This document shows positions 46,202 through 58,612 of a stretch of DNA of 64,000 nt, piece after piece. Position 1 is the stretch's first letter. Each line of letters opens with the position of its first letter. A program made the position numbers and the translations under genes. Under the pieces are notes generated by a model. That model saw only the letters and a program-made list of their open reading frames with translations. It was not told where the DNA came from and made no database searches. Where the stretch lies: assembly GCA_907163375.1 (NCBI GenBank), contig CAJQUW010012929.1:62001-126000 (forward strand). Reading direction: 5' to 3'. The stretch comes from Prostheceraeus crozeri (Eukaryota; Platyhelminthes; Polycladida; Euryleptidae).

Positions 46202-49200
46202 AGTAAAGTATTCAGGAAAGTCCATGCATCGCATGTTGTCACAACTTCCAATACAGAATTATATAATTTATATATTATATATTCTATTATAGAATATTTC
46301 AATTATAGAATTTTATCCTCTGATGTGACCTGAGTAGGTGGCATTTAGGAGCTTATAGATAGCATGACCATTCTCATATTGATATAATTAACATACCACT
46401 TTCTTATTCGCTGTATGGATACAGTTTTCTCACATGTTAACTCTACATACAGAAATTCATTGCATCCAGGTGTGAAGGTAATAATCGCATTGAGATTCTA
46501 TGTAGACTATACAAGTGCTTTCATTAATCAGGTATTTGCAATAGTCTACCAGCGTAAATTTCCTCGGCCTGCGTGAAAAATGGAAATTTGCCGCGTAGGA
46601 CCACTGATGATAACACAATGTGCCTACTCATCAAGTCATATTCGTGTGTACATACACGTGCCGTAGATTGACAAATGAATGATCGCAGATTTTATCCAAA
46701 TCAAAGAATTAATGGATATTGCGAAAGTTCAAAATCTGAATCGATTGGGTTCGAGAATACCTATGAATTAAACCACCGAATTCTATAATGCCTACTAACA
46801 ATATCGTCAGTGTTCGGTTGCTGATAGCTTCAACTTAACAGTGTGACCGCATAGCGTTACGACGTTGCGATTTTCAAAATGCTCTATGAAACATATTTGC
46901 GAACATGAAGCGGATCTAAGTAGACAATGTGATATGAATCACTTACCCTGATTTGCACCTAAAGTTTGGAAGCTTTGTAGGTTGGTTGAATGTCGTGGTG
47001 AGACGAAAAATGTAGAAAAATGTTTTTTTACAATGTTTCTTTTTTTATCATGGTGTCATTTAAATTGATTTTTTTGTGATTGAATTCAAATTTCCGTGGT
47101 AAATTGAATGCACATGTATTTCTGGAAAATGTAAGACCATTGTATACGATTAGACCATTGTTTGTTATGAGCAAATGAAGTGGAGCGACTTTTGAACCTA
47201 CCACATTTTGCTATAAGTGCATAGGTAGAGCTCGGATAGTGAAATACTCTATCATATTAATCTCATATAACTGCTGAGAAATTATCGGGGGAGGGGCATT
47301 GACCTCATTTAACCCGATTCATCATTTAAAAGTCTAAGCACTCGTCGAAATGCACACAAAAACCGCTTGACGACAGCAACTGATCTTACTATGATTCTGT
47401 CCTCATTTCTATGTGTCCATCAAGATAATTCATCATTAGAAGTTTCTATAATGTGCAACGATTAGGGTGATCATTGAAGTTACTATAATGACCTGGTCGC
47501 ACTATCTTTTAGTTAATTTGCCACGCTCGAAGTTTTTCGCCGCCCCGCAACGAATACCATCGAAGTTGATATTTACTCTCAGGGTTGGTCACATTTGATA
47601 GTTGTGCTCGTTATAGCAACTTGATTGACTTTTGAAGTCGGCAACAAAGACCTCAGTTCAGGAATCTGATTAGCCAATTGCTCAACTATCAGCTATCAGC
47701 TCTCATGTGTGAAGGCGCCTTTAGTCCACCACCATATTGGCCATAATATTGAAAAAATTAAAAAAATGTGAAAACAATTGAAAACGAAATGTAGGCTATA
47801 TCGATTTTTTATATCGGCTGCCTATGGATTTCTGACTTGTAGCGATTTACATGCGCCAAGTGTCATGAGTGATACTGTAGTACAGGGGACAGTAGACGTC
47901 GCATGGAAGAGGTCGAGCCGTATAGAAATCACCTCTTTGTACGACTACAAAATGCAGTGCATAGTTTTCTATAATATTCAAGATGCATGAAAATGACTTA
48001 TTTTGTTATGTTATTGAAGACTTTAAGCGACCTAACAATAGGAAGAATAAAATGAATTTATGTTATAGACGAAATGAAGGAATTTTAGCCAATCATTCAT
48101 TTTTATTATTCAAATACATCATATAAACAATCCATATGCATAGTTAAATAATCTGACAACAATCCGAATCAGACACAAAACATCTCACCTACTTCAGAGA
48201 CATTCGAAAAAAAACAAAACAATTGATGGACTGTGTGATAAAAGCAAAACTCGTGTATTTTCAAGTTCAAGTTTTTTAAGCAATCTCCACTGTAGTAATG
48301 AAACCGTGCGTCATTCCTCACCATTACATGTAGTAACCTAAGGATGAACTTCACTAAAATGAAGTAATGAAGTAATGAAATAGAAATTTGGCACTATACT
48401 GCCAAACAGTAGAAAATGGGTTAATTACAAAATACCGCTTTACCTGAGGTTATCAAATAGGCAATTTGAGAAAAAAAATATTAGGTCAAATTCAGGAATT
48501 TTATGTCAGTTTTTTGTTCCGCACGCTGACACATGTATGAAATAAATAAATGCGTGTCTCACATACATATTTCATGGACAATGTGTTAATCCATAGTCAT
48601 CTCTGAGCCTTTAATGAACTGCACATTTATCAAACTTAATGAACTTACATGTAGAAAACCTTCTAATGAAACACTACGGAAGATTTCTGACTTGCATATG
48701 ACATGGAACACCTGTACGTCTTATCAGAGAGTGCTTGCTACTTAGAGTAGAGGTTTGAAAATGCACCATAACTGATTAAACTACCTCCTTACATCTGTTG
48801 CATGATACAAGAAATGATATCACTTAATGACCAGACACATGCAATGTACGAAATAAAGTGAATGAGACAAATGCACGAAAGTGAAATCCGATTTTTTTTG
48901 TGCGGGGAGCTGGCGAACACCTGTCTCCTAGCTGGCAAATCACAGAGGCTCCCTATTTTCTTGAGTTTGTCTTGCATCACTTGTATTTGTGCTAACATGG
49001 TAAGACGTTGACTGCTTTGTATCTATTGAGTTAGCATGATGATTTTGGAGTTTTCGGTGATGGATTAGCGAGCGCCTCGAGGAAATCAATGCTTCAATTT
49101 CCCGGTAAGTGGATTGATAAGAAGTCTTCCTCGCAGAAGTATAGAACGTTAAGATAAAACACAATATCTAGCAAGAAATGTCCAACAAACATTAAATAAT

Positions 49201-49599
49201 CAAAATGTTTTCAAGTTTCACTCCAACTGCCACAAGCAAAGTTCTTTGCCTCATTTCACACACGTGTATACAGATTCCCGTATGGTATTCGTAAAATTGG
49301 AGGAGATTGCAGGAAGCTCATAAATCCCTTGAAAGTACCACCCTTGAAATTCAGTCATTCTAACATACGTTGCATCACAATCAATTCCTACATTACACTA
49401 AAAGTGAATATAGGTATACATTCCTTTGATCGTAGGCCTTCGGTATCCTTATTAGCTGACCTAGCTTTGCATAGCAGCAACTACTTTCCATACGCATATC
49501 AGCTTTCACATATATAATATGTAAAATAATAAAAGCAACTACATGGAATAGAAGCGCTTACTGCATTACAAAACTTCGAACAAAGGCAAAGCTATGTAC
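46202..49599. other. No gene recognised
   Basis: AT-rich sequence of 3.4 kb with only short frames and no recognised transposase, RT or host-protein motif on either strand. Confidence 0.4.
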
Positions 49600-49769
49600 C
49601 AGGGTTGAAATCGGCCGGTACCGAGCCGGTGACCGGCGTATTCAAAACCGACCAATCGATCAGTGGCCTGCTAATTATAAACCGGGAAGTTGCCGGCGTC
49701 TCTATACCGGTTGGTTATGGCTTTGATCGTCAGGCATTATTTGGTTATCTTGTTATGCCGTAGAGACTA

Positions 49770-50055
49770 TCCAATTTATCCGTGTACCCAGTGGAATCCG
49801 ACAGAAGCCGCACTATTGCCATTATGAATGAGTTCCTCTTCATCAAAATTTCCAATGTGAATTTCAACTTCACCCGGTACATCATTCACAACACATCTCA
49901 TTTCCAATTACATCATCTTCATATTCTTCCGAGTCACTGTCGGTCTTATTATGCGGAGGGATGATGATCACATCAGGTCCATCGTCAAAATCACTGCCTC
50001 CTTCTTCCAGCAAGGCCGCAGCCTGTTCTACTGTCAGCAAACGACGTCGAGACAT
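49770..50055 (-). pseudogene. piggyBac-like transposase N-terminal fragment (pB5)
   Basis: From the ATG at 50055 the minus strand encodes MSRRRLLTVEQAAALLEEGG, an acidic run and DSDSEEYEDDVIG. After a frameshift comes EVEIHIGNFDEEELIHNGNS. A short basic start followed by T-V-E-x-A and an acidic Ser/Asp/Glu tract is the usual piggyBac N-terminus. No DDE core follows. A palindromic GTCCTAT-CT-ATAGGAC at 50546-50561 lies upstream and may belong to its 5' end. Confidence 0.7.
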
Positions 50056-50801
50056 AACTGGCAATTGAATGAATGAATATCAAATTATCATTCTCAAACT
50101 CAATCAAAGTGCACAAGCAAGCCACAGATATGCGAAAAAATCAATTATGCGATAGACGGCAATTAGACGGAACTAGTGTTGACTATATTCAAAAAATTTG
50201 ATAACATAGATATCTAGCCAGTCAGAATCGTAAACAGAATCGTCTACAAGCAAATCACAGATATGCGAAAAATTCAAACATTCGATAGACGTCTACGAGA
50301 CGAAAATAATGTTGACTGAAATCAAAAAAATTTGATAAGTTTGATATCTATCCTGTCATAATCGTAAACATTGTGCGTTGTATATTATATACAACTTCGT
50401 GTTAGCATTGTAGATTCCAAGCAAAGTACTATTTTTTATAATTATGCCAGCCTAAATGCTAGGAACAATCATATAAGTAGGTAGTGTTGCTTCCAGTCAT
50501 CAAGAAATCGAACATTTTTTAGAAATTACAACTTATTCCGGCAGTGTCCTATCTATAGGACGGTCACAAATACCGGTAACACTGCCTTTCTTTCCTTTTA
50601 TTGGATATCTGACTGACATTTATGAGAAAATTTCAAAGAATAATTTTTTCTATTATGTTGCTGGTTAATGGGTTAACACGTTTACTGCCGCGTTCATTGC
50701 CAAAAAAAACTGCCGTACCAAATCGATCAAAAATGCTCCTAAGATATATATTTTGACTTCCTAACGAGGGAATCAAGAGTTTCATTTTAATTTGAAATGC
50801 G

Positions 50802-50872
50802 CGAGTTAACTCGTCATTGGCAATGGAAACTCCCTGCCTGCTTCTATTGCCAGAGACGAGTTAACTCGCGCC
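50802..50872. repeat. pB2 subterminal inverted palindromes
   Basis: CGCGAGTTAACTCGTCATTG is mirrored about 50 bp later by CAGAGACGAGTTAACTCGCG, each being itself a palindrome around GTTAAC. A third copy, GACGAGTTAACTCGTCG, lies near 56790 at the other end. These are likely transposase-binding or structural sites of the element. Confidence 0.8.
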
Positions 50873-51684
50873 TAAGTCAATCCCGTCTACTTACAGATCT
50901 ATTCAATCTATGTTGCATTTTATCGGTTAGGTATGTTTCTAGCCTATTTGTCAAGTCTTCCACCTGCATTATGTACACTTGCCATCATTATAGCGCTTTT
51001 TAAGTTTACGGTAGTCAGGAAAATAAACATCACATCAAATGACTCACTCTCTACTATTCAAATATCTGTGCCATGTTATTCATTGCTACGAAAGGGAAAT
51101 CTGCAGACTGAATGGAAGACAATGAATGACCTTTATTTTAGCAAGTGCATCGAGTTTTGCGCCAACGTAAGTCGCTCAGTTAGTCACGAGAATCATTCAC
51201 CTCGCCAACGCCGGTCATGAAACGACGACATACGCTTGAAGATATTGTTGAACTTCAATCTGATTTCGAATGTGACAATGTCGACGATCCACTATCGAAC
51301 TAAGAAGAGCTCGATGAATTGTCTGACGACGATCTAGACAATAGTGCCAATAACATCAGTAGCTCAACTTCGAAGGTTAATCACTCTAACGACTGCGAGC
51401 ATAGGTGGACTACGAATCAAAATCAAACTTCCCCGCCGACTTTTTCGTTCACTGAAGAGACAGGACTTCGCCAAAACATTGACTTTTCGTCTGTTGCTAT
51501 CATAATGGAATTATTTTTTAACGACGATTTTTGGAATCTGCTAGTCAACGAAACAAATCGATATGCTGCTCAAGAAATCGCTAAGAGTAAACCTCTTCGA
51601 GGATCTTCTCGTCTTCATGAATGGAAAGATACTGACATTCAAGAAATGAAGTCTTTCTTAGGCCTCCTTCTCCAGATGGGATCA

Positions 51685-52268
51685 CAGTGCGCCTGAATCA
51701 AGTTTTGGATTAAAAAAATATATCATGAGCGAAACCAATTTTTTCACGATCTATGACCTCTTGGGACAAAATAATCGCAAAAATAAAAATATTTCAATGA
51801 ACAGATTTTTTACAAATGGGCTTTTTCAAAGTGGCCGCCCTTTTTGCTATAAAATCGTCAAGTTGTACATTAGTATGACTTTTCTGCCTTGTTAACTCAC
51901 TCCAGCTGCTCAAATATCTCAAAAAATATTATCCAGCAAATGGCATAGCGTTTAGCTCGTAACGGAATATCTATTTTTCATTCATAAGTAGTATATTATC
52001 GACATGATGCTATTTTCATAAAAAGGAAAATATTTTTTATTTTTTGATGAAACGAAAAGTCATTCAGTTGTTAGCGTTCCATAAAGGCATTAGATCACAT
52101 GTTGTCATTGAATTGATGGATTTAAAAAGAAAAACATGTCCTCAGCTAGCAATTATCAACTTAAATTTGACTGCAGGAACATTTATGAAAATAATTATAG
52201 TAGTATTTATCTCAACTGTAACTTAACTTCATACATGACTGTGACGGCGGTTTTTTGATATTCACCCC
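51685..52268. repeat. X2 terminal inverted repeat, left (with 250-bp insert)
   Basis: Pairs with 54697-55031 at 51685-51800 and about 52050-52268. The middle part has no counterpart in the right repeat, so it was either inserted here or lost there. Confidence 0.88.
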
Positions 52269-52282
52269 TCAAGTACTATGTA

Positions 52283-54424
52283 TCAATAGTATGTTGGCCT
52301 ATGTACATGAGGAAAAGTAAAAACACGATCGTTAATCAAGTAGCAACTTGTTCGAATCATGAAATCGTAGTGTACTAATTCGCAATCAAAATGTCTAGCA
52401 TTAAATACACAGACTGATCGATGTAATCGATTAGGAAATTGAGGATGCTGGTCTTGAATTTTGAAGGTTTTCCATACATCATTGAAACTGTGATGCAATG
52501 ATTCTATCACTTGTTCGCTATAATGTCCCAGCCCTCGTCCAGTCATTTCACAGAAAGTTGGAATGTGGAAAAAAATTGCATGTAGTTTAGGGGTAATATT
52601 TAACGATAGCTTGCTACATGCATCCTTGAAAGCCAAGACTTTTATTTTGAAATCGGGGTCTAACACTAGACCATAACACGAACTGACGACTTCGCTGAAA
52701 CAACGGAACGCATTGACGTATTCCAGAATCACTGATTCTCTTGGGCAGATACTCTCAAGTCGGTCAACATTCTGCAAGAGTTGTCCTGAACTGTTGCCAG
52801 AAAAACTTCCTCCATGTACTGGGCTTCTCTGGACATTGCAAGCACGAAGCCAAAGATGCGCCTGGTCCTACTCTTTTTCCAAAGCCGAATAAAGAGTGGC
52901 AGTTGGTCCGGAGAGCAAATGAAGTTCGGGAGGGGGAATCAGCTCAATGATGGGAATTGAAGGATCTGATGTAAATTTGATGATTGTGGGGTGAATAACA
53001 TTGTAAAATTGCCTGGCTCTACGTTTATCTTTACCGGTCTCAAAATACTTCCAAAATTGGTTATTTAATGATGAAAGTGTCCTCGTCGGACCCTCAGTCT
53101 CTAGTTATCCCTTCTCAGCAATACACCAGCTGCACGGATGCTTGCTGCCATGTGGCATAAGGTCAAGGAGTATATTGCAAAGTTTCAAGTCACATGCAAC
53201 GACGAAGGATTCTGCCATAGTGTGCAGACCAGTTTTCATCCAAAGAAGCTTCACATTATTATAATTTTCCTGCACGTCGGGTACTAAAGCAAGAATAAAA
53301 CTGCGCTTAACCCCGGAGTCTTTGAACTGGGATGTCAAACCTGACACGAAATTACGGCGTGAAGAATGTGGATTAGTGTCTTGTTCATTAACTGAAAAGA
53401 CAGACAGTCCAATTTTTAAAAATCCGCCTCCTCCGTCAATTCCGATTCGAATATGCATATTGTCACTGTTTAGCCCCCTTTTTGATTTTAATCTACTTAT
53501 CAGTTGATCTACATCGTTGCAGAAGACTACATACTTTAAATGCCGGTCGACAACCTCATCTTTGACCATTGAAATGAAATCCAATTTTTCGACGGTGAAT
53601 AAGTCATCAATTTCGTGTGAAGTATTTACAATTCGCTCTTTAAGACCTGGCTCAATAACAAATCGAGATTGGGAAGCATAACGAATATCTCTGCTCATTT
53701 TAAACAGTTGTCGACTACTAAGATTCAAGTCATCTTGAACATGAGATATATCATCAACCGAAAGCTGGAGACTATCGTTAGGGTTTTTCAATGAAATATT
53801 TTTATTCTTACCACTCATTGTAGACAGTGAAGTTCCAACATCATCAATAATGCGCGATGCAACCCGCTGTTTAGTGATTTTTGTGGGGGAATCTAATAAT
53901 TTATCAATATTGTGAATTCTTTGGCGCTTTGATCGACAAGAATCTCTCGAGTGGGAACATCCTGGACATAATTTTGAAAAACAAAGGCTGCATACCCTAA
54001 AACTAGGTGGAGTCTCGGATGTGGCACTGAAATGTTGTTGAGGACGACCAGCTTTTTTCTTCATCTTACTGGCTTCCTGCAAATCGGCGCGAGGAACCGA
54101 ACAAATACGACAGGTGCAAATTGTGGTTGATCGAAGTATTATCGGTCGATTAGGGTTGTAGTCAGAAATCAACGGAAAAGTCACATCATATCCACGTCGT
54201 TTCTTAGAAAGCAACATATGGCAGCCATTGCACAATGCCTCTGAAAAATTAGCATCTTCCGTCGTATAACCGTCAATAACAAACTCCTGGATGCTTTTCA
54301 TGTCACCTTCAGAAATACCCCGCTTTCCTTTACGGTAGCATACCGTGCACACTTTCTTGCGATTTTCATTATGATTTTTCTCGGCACAGACAAGATCATC
54401 ACCAGCGGAAGCCATTCCAAGCAT
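52283..54424 (-). pseudogene. X2 putative transposase (DGGGGFLK family), two stop codons
   Basis: About 714 codons in one frame from the ATG at 54424 (MLGMASAGDD) to the stop at 52283, broken only by TAA at 53105-53107 and TAG at 52868-52870. The TAG lies where the X1 protein has Trp (KKWPE). Cys-rich N-terminus: CTVC, LCNGCH, CTCRIC, CSLCFSKLCPGCSH. Core motifs: GIDGGGGFLKIG, ALVPDVQENYNNVKLLW, CDLKLCN with HPCSWC, PPPELHLLSG, HGGSFSGN, TPKLHAIFFHIPTFC and HYSEQVIESLHHSF. The motif order equals X1, while overall residue identity is modest, so the two belong to different families of one group. Two nonsense codons and no frameshift imply a fairly recent death. Catalytic assignment is inferred. 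Confidence 0.82.
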
Positions 54425-54696
54425 TAATGTGAGACTAATTTCAAATTCGTTAGATATCACTGCCACATAGTTCAAATTCAAATCATGCCTGAATGCAAGT
54501 ATGAGTCATAGTAAGCGAACTATCACATGATGGCGCTAGTCAAATACTGACAATGATATAGGAAAAACATTGCAAACCTGTGTCTTCCATGCCAGTTATT
54601 TTTGATTGTGAATGACGTGTAACACACTGATAATGCACAGAAATATTTGATGATTCAAACACGATATCCTTATTAGTTGATTAACGACTGTTTCAA

Positions 54697-55031
54697 GGGG
54701 TGAATATCAAAAACCGCCGTCACAGTCATGTATGAAGTTAAGTTACAGTTGAGATAAATACTGCTATAATTATTTCCATAAATGTTCCTGCAGTCAAATT
54801 TAAGTTGATAATTGCTAGCTGAAGACATGGTTTTCCTTTTAAATCCATCAATTCAATGGCAACATGTGATCTAATGCCTTTATGGAACGCTAATAACTGA
54901 ATGACTTTTTGACGGTACATTGAAATATTTTTATTTTTGCGATTATTTTGTCCCAAGAGGTCATAGATCGTGAAAAAATTGGTTTCGCTCATGATATATT
55001 TTTTTAATCCAAAACTTGATTCAGGCGCACC
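54697..55031. repeat. X2 terminal inverted repeat, right
   Basis: 335 bp, pairing with the left repeat. The inner end is TTTCAAGGGGTGAATATC and the outer end is CTTGATTCAGGCGCACC. Confidence 0.9.
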
Positions 55032-56824
55032 ATGGGATCAATTAACATGCCGACAGTAGAGTCATACTGGAGTAACGATAGTATGTACTATACGAAATTG
55101 TGGCGCAATCACATCAGCAGAAATCGATTTCAGTTGATTTATAGATTTTGGCATTTCCACGACAACGAAACAGAGGCATACAAGAAATGACTGGATAAAA
55201 TTTCTCCTCTGATTGATATGTTCAATAATACCATGGAGAAACTTTACGTCGCTGAAAGGAGCTTATCAATTGATGAATCCATCATTTTGTGGAGAGGAAG
55301 GCTCATTTTCCGTCAGTACATAAAAAACAAGCGCCATAAATACGGAGTAAAAATGTTTAGTCTCTGTGAGTCCGATGGTCTGATTTTGAAATTCCGAATT
55401 TACTGTGGTGAAGCATTTACTGATGAAAAATGTCTTGGTCAGTCTGGCGCGATTGCGGTGGAGATAGCAAGGATATTTGGAGAAGGATTACATGGATAGC
55501 TATTACAACTCTGTCAGCTTGACGAAATATTTTACATCAAAGCAAACTTACGTCTGTGGGACTTTGCGCTCAAATCGACGAGAAAATCCAAAAGATCTGG
55601 TGGCGACAAAGATGAAGAGAGGAGGCTGCATCCATCGGTATTCTGACTCAGTAACTGTATGTAAATGGAAAGATCGAAGGGAAGTAATCACAATCAGCAA
55701 CATGCACAAACCACAAACGATACCTGTGTTGAATCGGAATGGCAAGGAAACTATGAAGCCTAATATTGTAAGTGACTACAATAATGGTGTGTCCGGAATA
55801 GATAGATCAGATCAGATGTTGTCTTATCACTCTGCTCTGCGAAAAACTTTACGATGGTACAAAAAAAATTGTACTCAACATCGTCGAAATGTGCATAACT
55901 AATGGACATTTCATCTACAACAAATATAACGAACGCAAGTCATCTTCACTTAAATTTCGTGATGAGGTCGTGAGAAACCTTCTAGGTATCAACAGAACAC
56001 CAGTCTTTCCCGACCCAATTTCTCCTGTTTCCAGGTCTACATTCCATTACCTGCAACTTATTCCAGCAACAAGCAGCAAGGACAGGCCAACAAGGCGTTG
56101 CAGAATGTGTTGGAAAACAGGAAGCCGACGAGAAACAAGATATCAATGTGTGGTATGTAATGATCAGGCTCCGGTCAGTCTTTGCGTGGATCCCTGTTTC
56201 CGAAAATATCATTCTGACGAATGACCATGGAAGCATTATAATCCGATTAAGTATGTACATGAACAATACAATTCAGATTCAAAAAAAGTTTCTAAATCAA
56301 TTTTATATGTTCTTGCTATATCGAAAGGAATCAGTTTTTCCTCAATAAATCTGTCTCGTGCAAAAACTCTCCGATGTGCTCTCAGAAAACTTATATTTTT
56401 TCAAGGGTTTGAATCAATTACATGTAAGCCCTGTAGCATGAACACATGTTCTGAAATAGAATCCAATCGTTAACAAAATATCTGATTATCTAATTTGCAT
56501 AGCTATATTTTAAAATGCATATGTTTGACGACTTGAAAAAGGCAATTTATAGTGATTATAAGACCATTTTAAATTAAATTTCCCGAAATGTACATGTTTT
56601 TCATACATGGCATGTATGACCACCATAGTGACGTCCAATCCCAGTGAGGAAGTTATGTTTATTTGAGCATATATCAACCTTGATGCATGTAACAATAGGA
56701 AATTAGTAAGTCAACTAATTCAGAATATATAACTGTTTTTTGTGTTGACGAGATGAAGTCGTCTTGGCAATGGAGACAAAACGCGTTTGACGAGTTAACT
56801 CGTCGTCGGCAGTGAACGTGTTAA

Positions 56825-58214
56825 AGGCATGAATGGTGAGCCTATTGTGCTATTTCTTTGATAATATGTTTTCTGCGATGAACAGCCATGCACGTAATGA
56901 CTTATCTGCTAATCTAATGAGTTGTAGACCTGCTATGACAATGTTAACTGCATTTTCAAAGTCAATCAAACACAAGCAAGCTGAAAACAAATAGTCAAAA
57001 TAATGCCTCCCAAAAAACGGGCATTGATGTAGCGATAACATGGACACAATAAGAAATATGCGTCTATTTATGTCCCGCCTCCACAAGAAAGCCTCCAGCG
57101 GTCAACGAATTCTAAGTTCCAATATAATAAAAGTTTTTCTATCAACAAAAGTTCTGAGATGAACAGTCTGATCACTAACTGAGTGCTGATGCTACGAAAT
57201 GTTTTGTCTGCGACATGCAAACTTTATCTAAAGTGATTCACTGAAGTGATATTCTCTTCTTCAGTGAGGGAATTCCAGTGATTTGTAACATTAATAAAAA
57301 CCTCATTCCACTACACTTCAAATTCAGATCTTTTGAGTTTACATTGATGACCGCGAGTGACGCAAAAGAATCTGAAACAATGAATTCGTCAGACTTGTCA
57401 TCAGTTTTCCATTTCAGTGAGTGTCATGTCCCAAGACCAAACCGTTAACTTATCAAACAATTATCCACGACCCACTGTCAAATGTTTAGGTAGTAGACCC
57501 TAGGTTGCATTGAAATCCGTTACTCATTACATCTCGGCGCTCCACGTGTTGTATAAAATATCCTATGTAGTGAATTATTCAAGATCTGGAATAATTTTAC
57601 AATAGATAGGTTGAGGAATAGGAGCACGCAATGCTTCCAAAATTCATGCAGGCTAGAATATGGGATTCTGGAAACTATGCTTGAGATGCAGTAAGGTTTG
57701 AACTACATGTATAAGTTGCCGGTAATTATTTCTTTTTTATTATTGTTTAAAGAGCAGTTTGCAATACTTATGTCACAAAACATGTGTAGATACTCAAATA
57801 ATGCAACATTTCCAGGCTCTTAGTGCTGCAATGTTTGACTAAGCAATTTATTACAGATTGAATGCCGTCAGCGCTCAACATATGTGTCTATTTAAATTAG
57901 CGGCCGCGGTTGCTAAAACCGGTCGGTCAAATGGCCAGCAAAAACCGGCCGTTGGTGCCAGCCGACGGACGGTTCCAACCACGCTATGCCCCTTAAAAGG
58001 ACAAGGGAAACAGTCAGTCACTGAAGTCACCAAAGCGGATAAAATAATTACTGAAGCGAACAGTTTTTATCTAGGCGCCATTAGAATCCAACGATTTCTA
58101 TTGGTTGGAGTGCGACTTTCAAACGTTGTACGTTATCAATGACTTTTGTGAGAATTGTGTGATCCTTGACCTCTACGTATATACACGTATTTTAAAATTA
58201 TTCAACACGGCATA
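56825..58214. other. No gene recognised
   Basis: AT-rich sequence except the CCGG-rich patch at about 57899-57980, noted as a possible hAT end. It also includes the repeat at 57232-57286. Confidence 0.4.
57232..57286. repeat. Inverted counterpart of 60781-60840
   Basis: CACTGAAGTGATATTCTCTT, then CTTCAGTGAGGGAATTCC, matches the minus strand of 60781-60840 (CACTGAAGTGATATTCACTT, then GTTGAGGGAATTCC). The two lie on either side of the pB4 element. Confidence 0.65.
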
Positions 58215-58577
58215 TTAACCCATTGAACGCGGTGGCATATATGCCAGCTAACTTGCCACCATTTATGCTTCATTTTACCGGTGAAAATTCGTTTTTCGGA
58301 TCATTTCTTTTTGACAAAACATAACTTAGAATGATGTTCAAGATTTGTGATGTGAAATCACTTTTTCAATTTCGTCCATTTGGCGGGAAATTCAAATTGC
58401 TTTTCAAAATGGCGTGGAAAAATCTTAGTTTTGGTAAGTTGAGCAAAGTATTAAATTTTGAGCTTTCAAAATCTTTTCGTGTCCATGTATGTTTTATTTG
58501 GCGTATTTTCTAACCCTATGCACCAGTCTGACATTCAAATTCGACTTAGTTCAGTGACAATGCAGCAATGCGTACTG

Positions 58578-58579
<2 letters not shown>

Positions 58580-58609
<30 letters not shown>
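58580..58609. repeat. (TA)n microsatellite ending in TGCCATCGCG
   Basis: About 30 bases of TA repeats run directly into TGCCATCGCG, the right half of the pB4 palindrome family. Confidence 0.93.

Positions 58610-58612
<3 letters not shown>

Larger units (their letters stand above)
51685..55031 (-). mobile_element. X2: long-TIR DNA transposon nested in pB2
   Basis: Inserted in the pB2 transposase gene with an exact 9-bp target duplication ATGGGATCA (51676-51684 and 55032-55040). Removing one copy restores pB2 protein continuity around QMG and NMPTV, so the boundaries are firm. The ends are CAGTGCGCCTGAATCAAG and, on the minus strand, GGTGCGCCTGAATCAAG. Inverted repeats run 51685-52268 and 54697-55031; the left one holds about 250 extra bases after ATTTCAATG. 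The single gene, on the minus strand, is the same family as in X1. Confidence 0.9.
51217..56224 (+). pseudogene. piggyBac-like transposase of pB2, split by X2
   Basis: The ATG at 51217 (MKRRHTLEDIVELQSD) begins an acidic N-terminus with an in-frame TAA at 51301. The first part runs to LGLLLQMG at 51684. X2 then interrupts, and the gene resumes at 55041 with NMPTVESYW. Visible motifs are IDESIILWRGRLIFRQYIKN (first Asp), MDSYYNSVSL (second) and GIDRSDQMLSYHSALRKTLR (third), then a C-terminal Cys-rich finger (CRMCWK, CVVC, CVDPC) to 56224. Other lesions are a TGA near 55190, a frameshift near 55485, and one in an eight-A run near 55862. Clearly dead. Its protein is unlike pB1 and pB3. Confidence 0.88.
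50677..56820 (+). mobile_element. piggyBac-type transposon (pB2) carrying nested X2
   Basis: The ends are CACGTTTACTGCCG at 50677-50690 and, on the minus strand, CACGTTCACTGCCG ending at 56820, one mismatch apart. TTAA flanks both (50673-50676 and 56821-56824). The total is 6144 bp, of which 3347 bp are the nested X2 element and its 9-bp duplication. Subterminal palindromes GCGAGTTAACTCG (near 50802 and 50857) and CGAGTTAACTCG (near 56791) accompany the ends. The transposase gene is split by X2 and carries further lesions. Confidence 0.9.
49600..57983. mobile_element. Possible hAT-type shell enclosing the nest
   Basis: At 49600 a GC-rich end starts CAGGGTTGAAATCGGCCGG. At 57983 the minus strand starts CGTGGTTGGAACCGTCCGTC. 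Both are dense in CCGG/CGGC words, in contrast to the AT-rich surroundings. The flanking octamers CTATGTAC (49592-49599) and CTATGCCC (57984-57991) agree at 6 of 8 positions, suggesting an 8-bp duplication as in hAT elements. No hAT transposase was found inside; all coding remnants belong to other superfamilies. The two ends might instead be two separate small elements. Confidence 0.35.
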
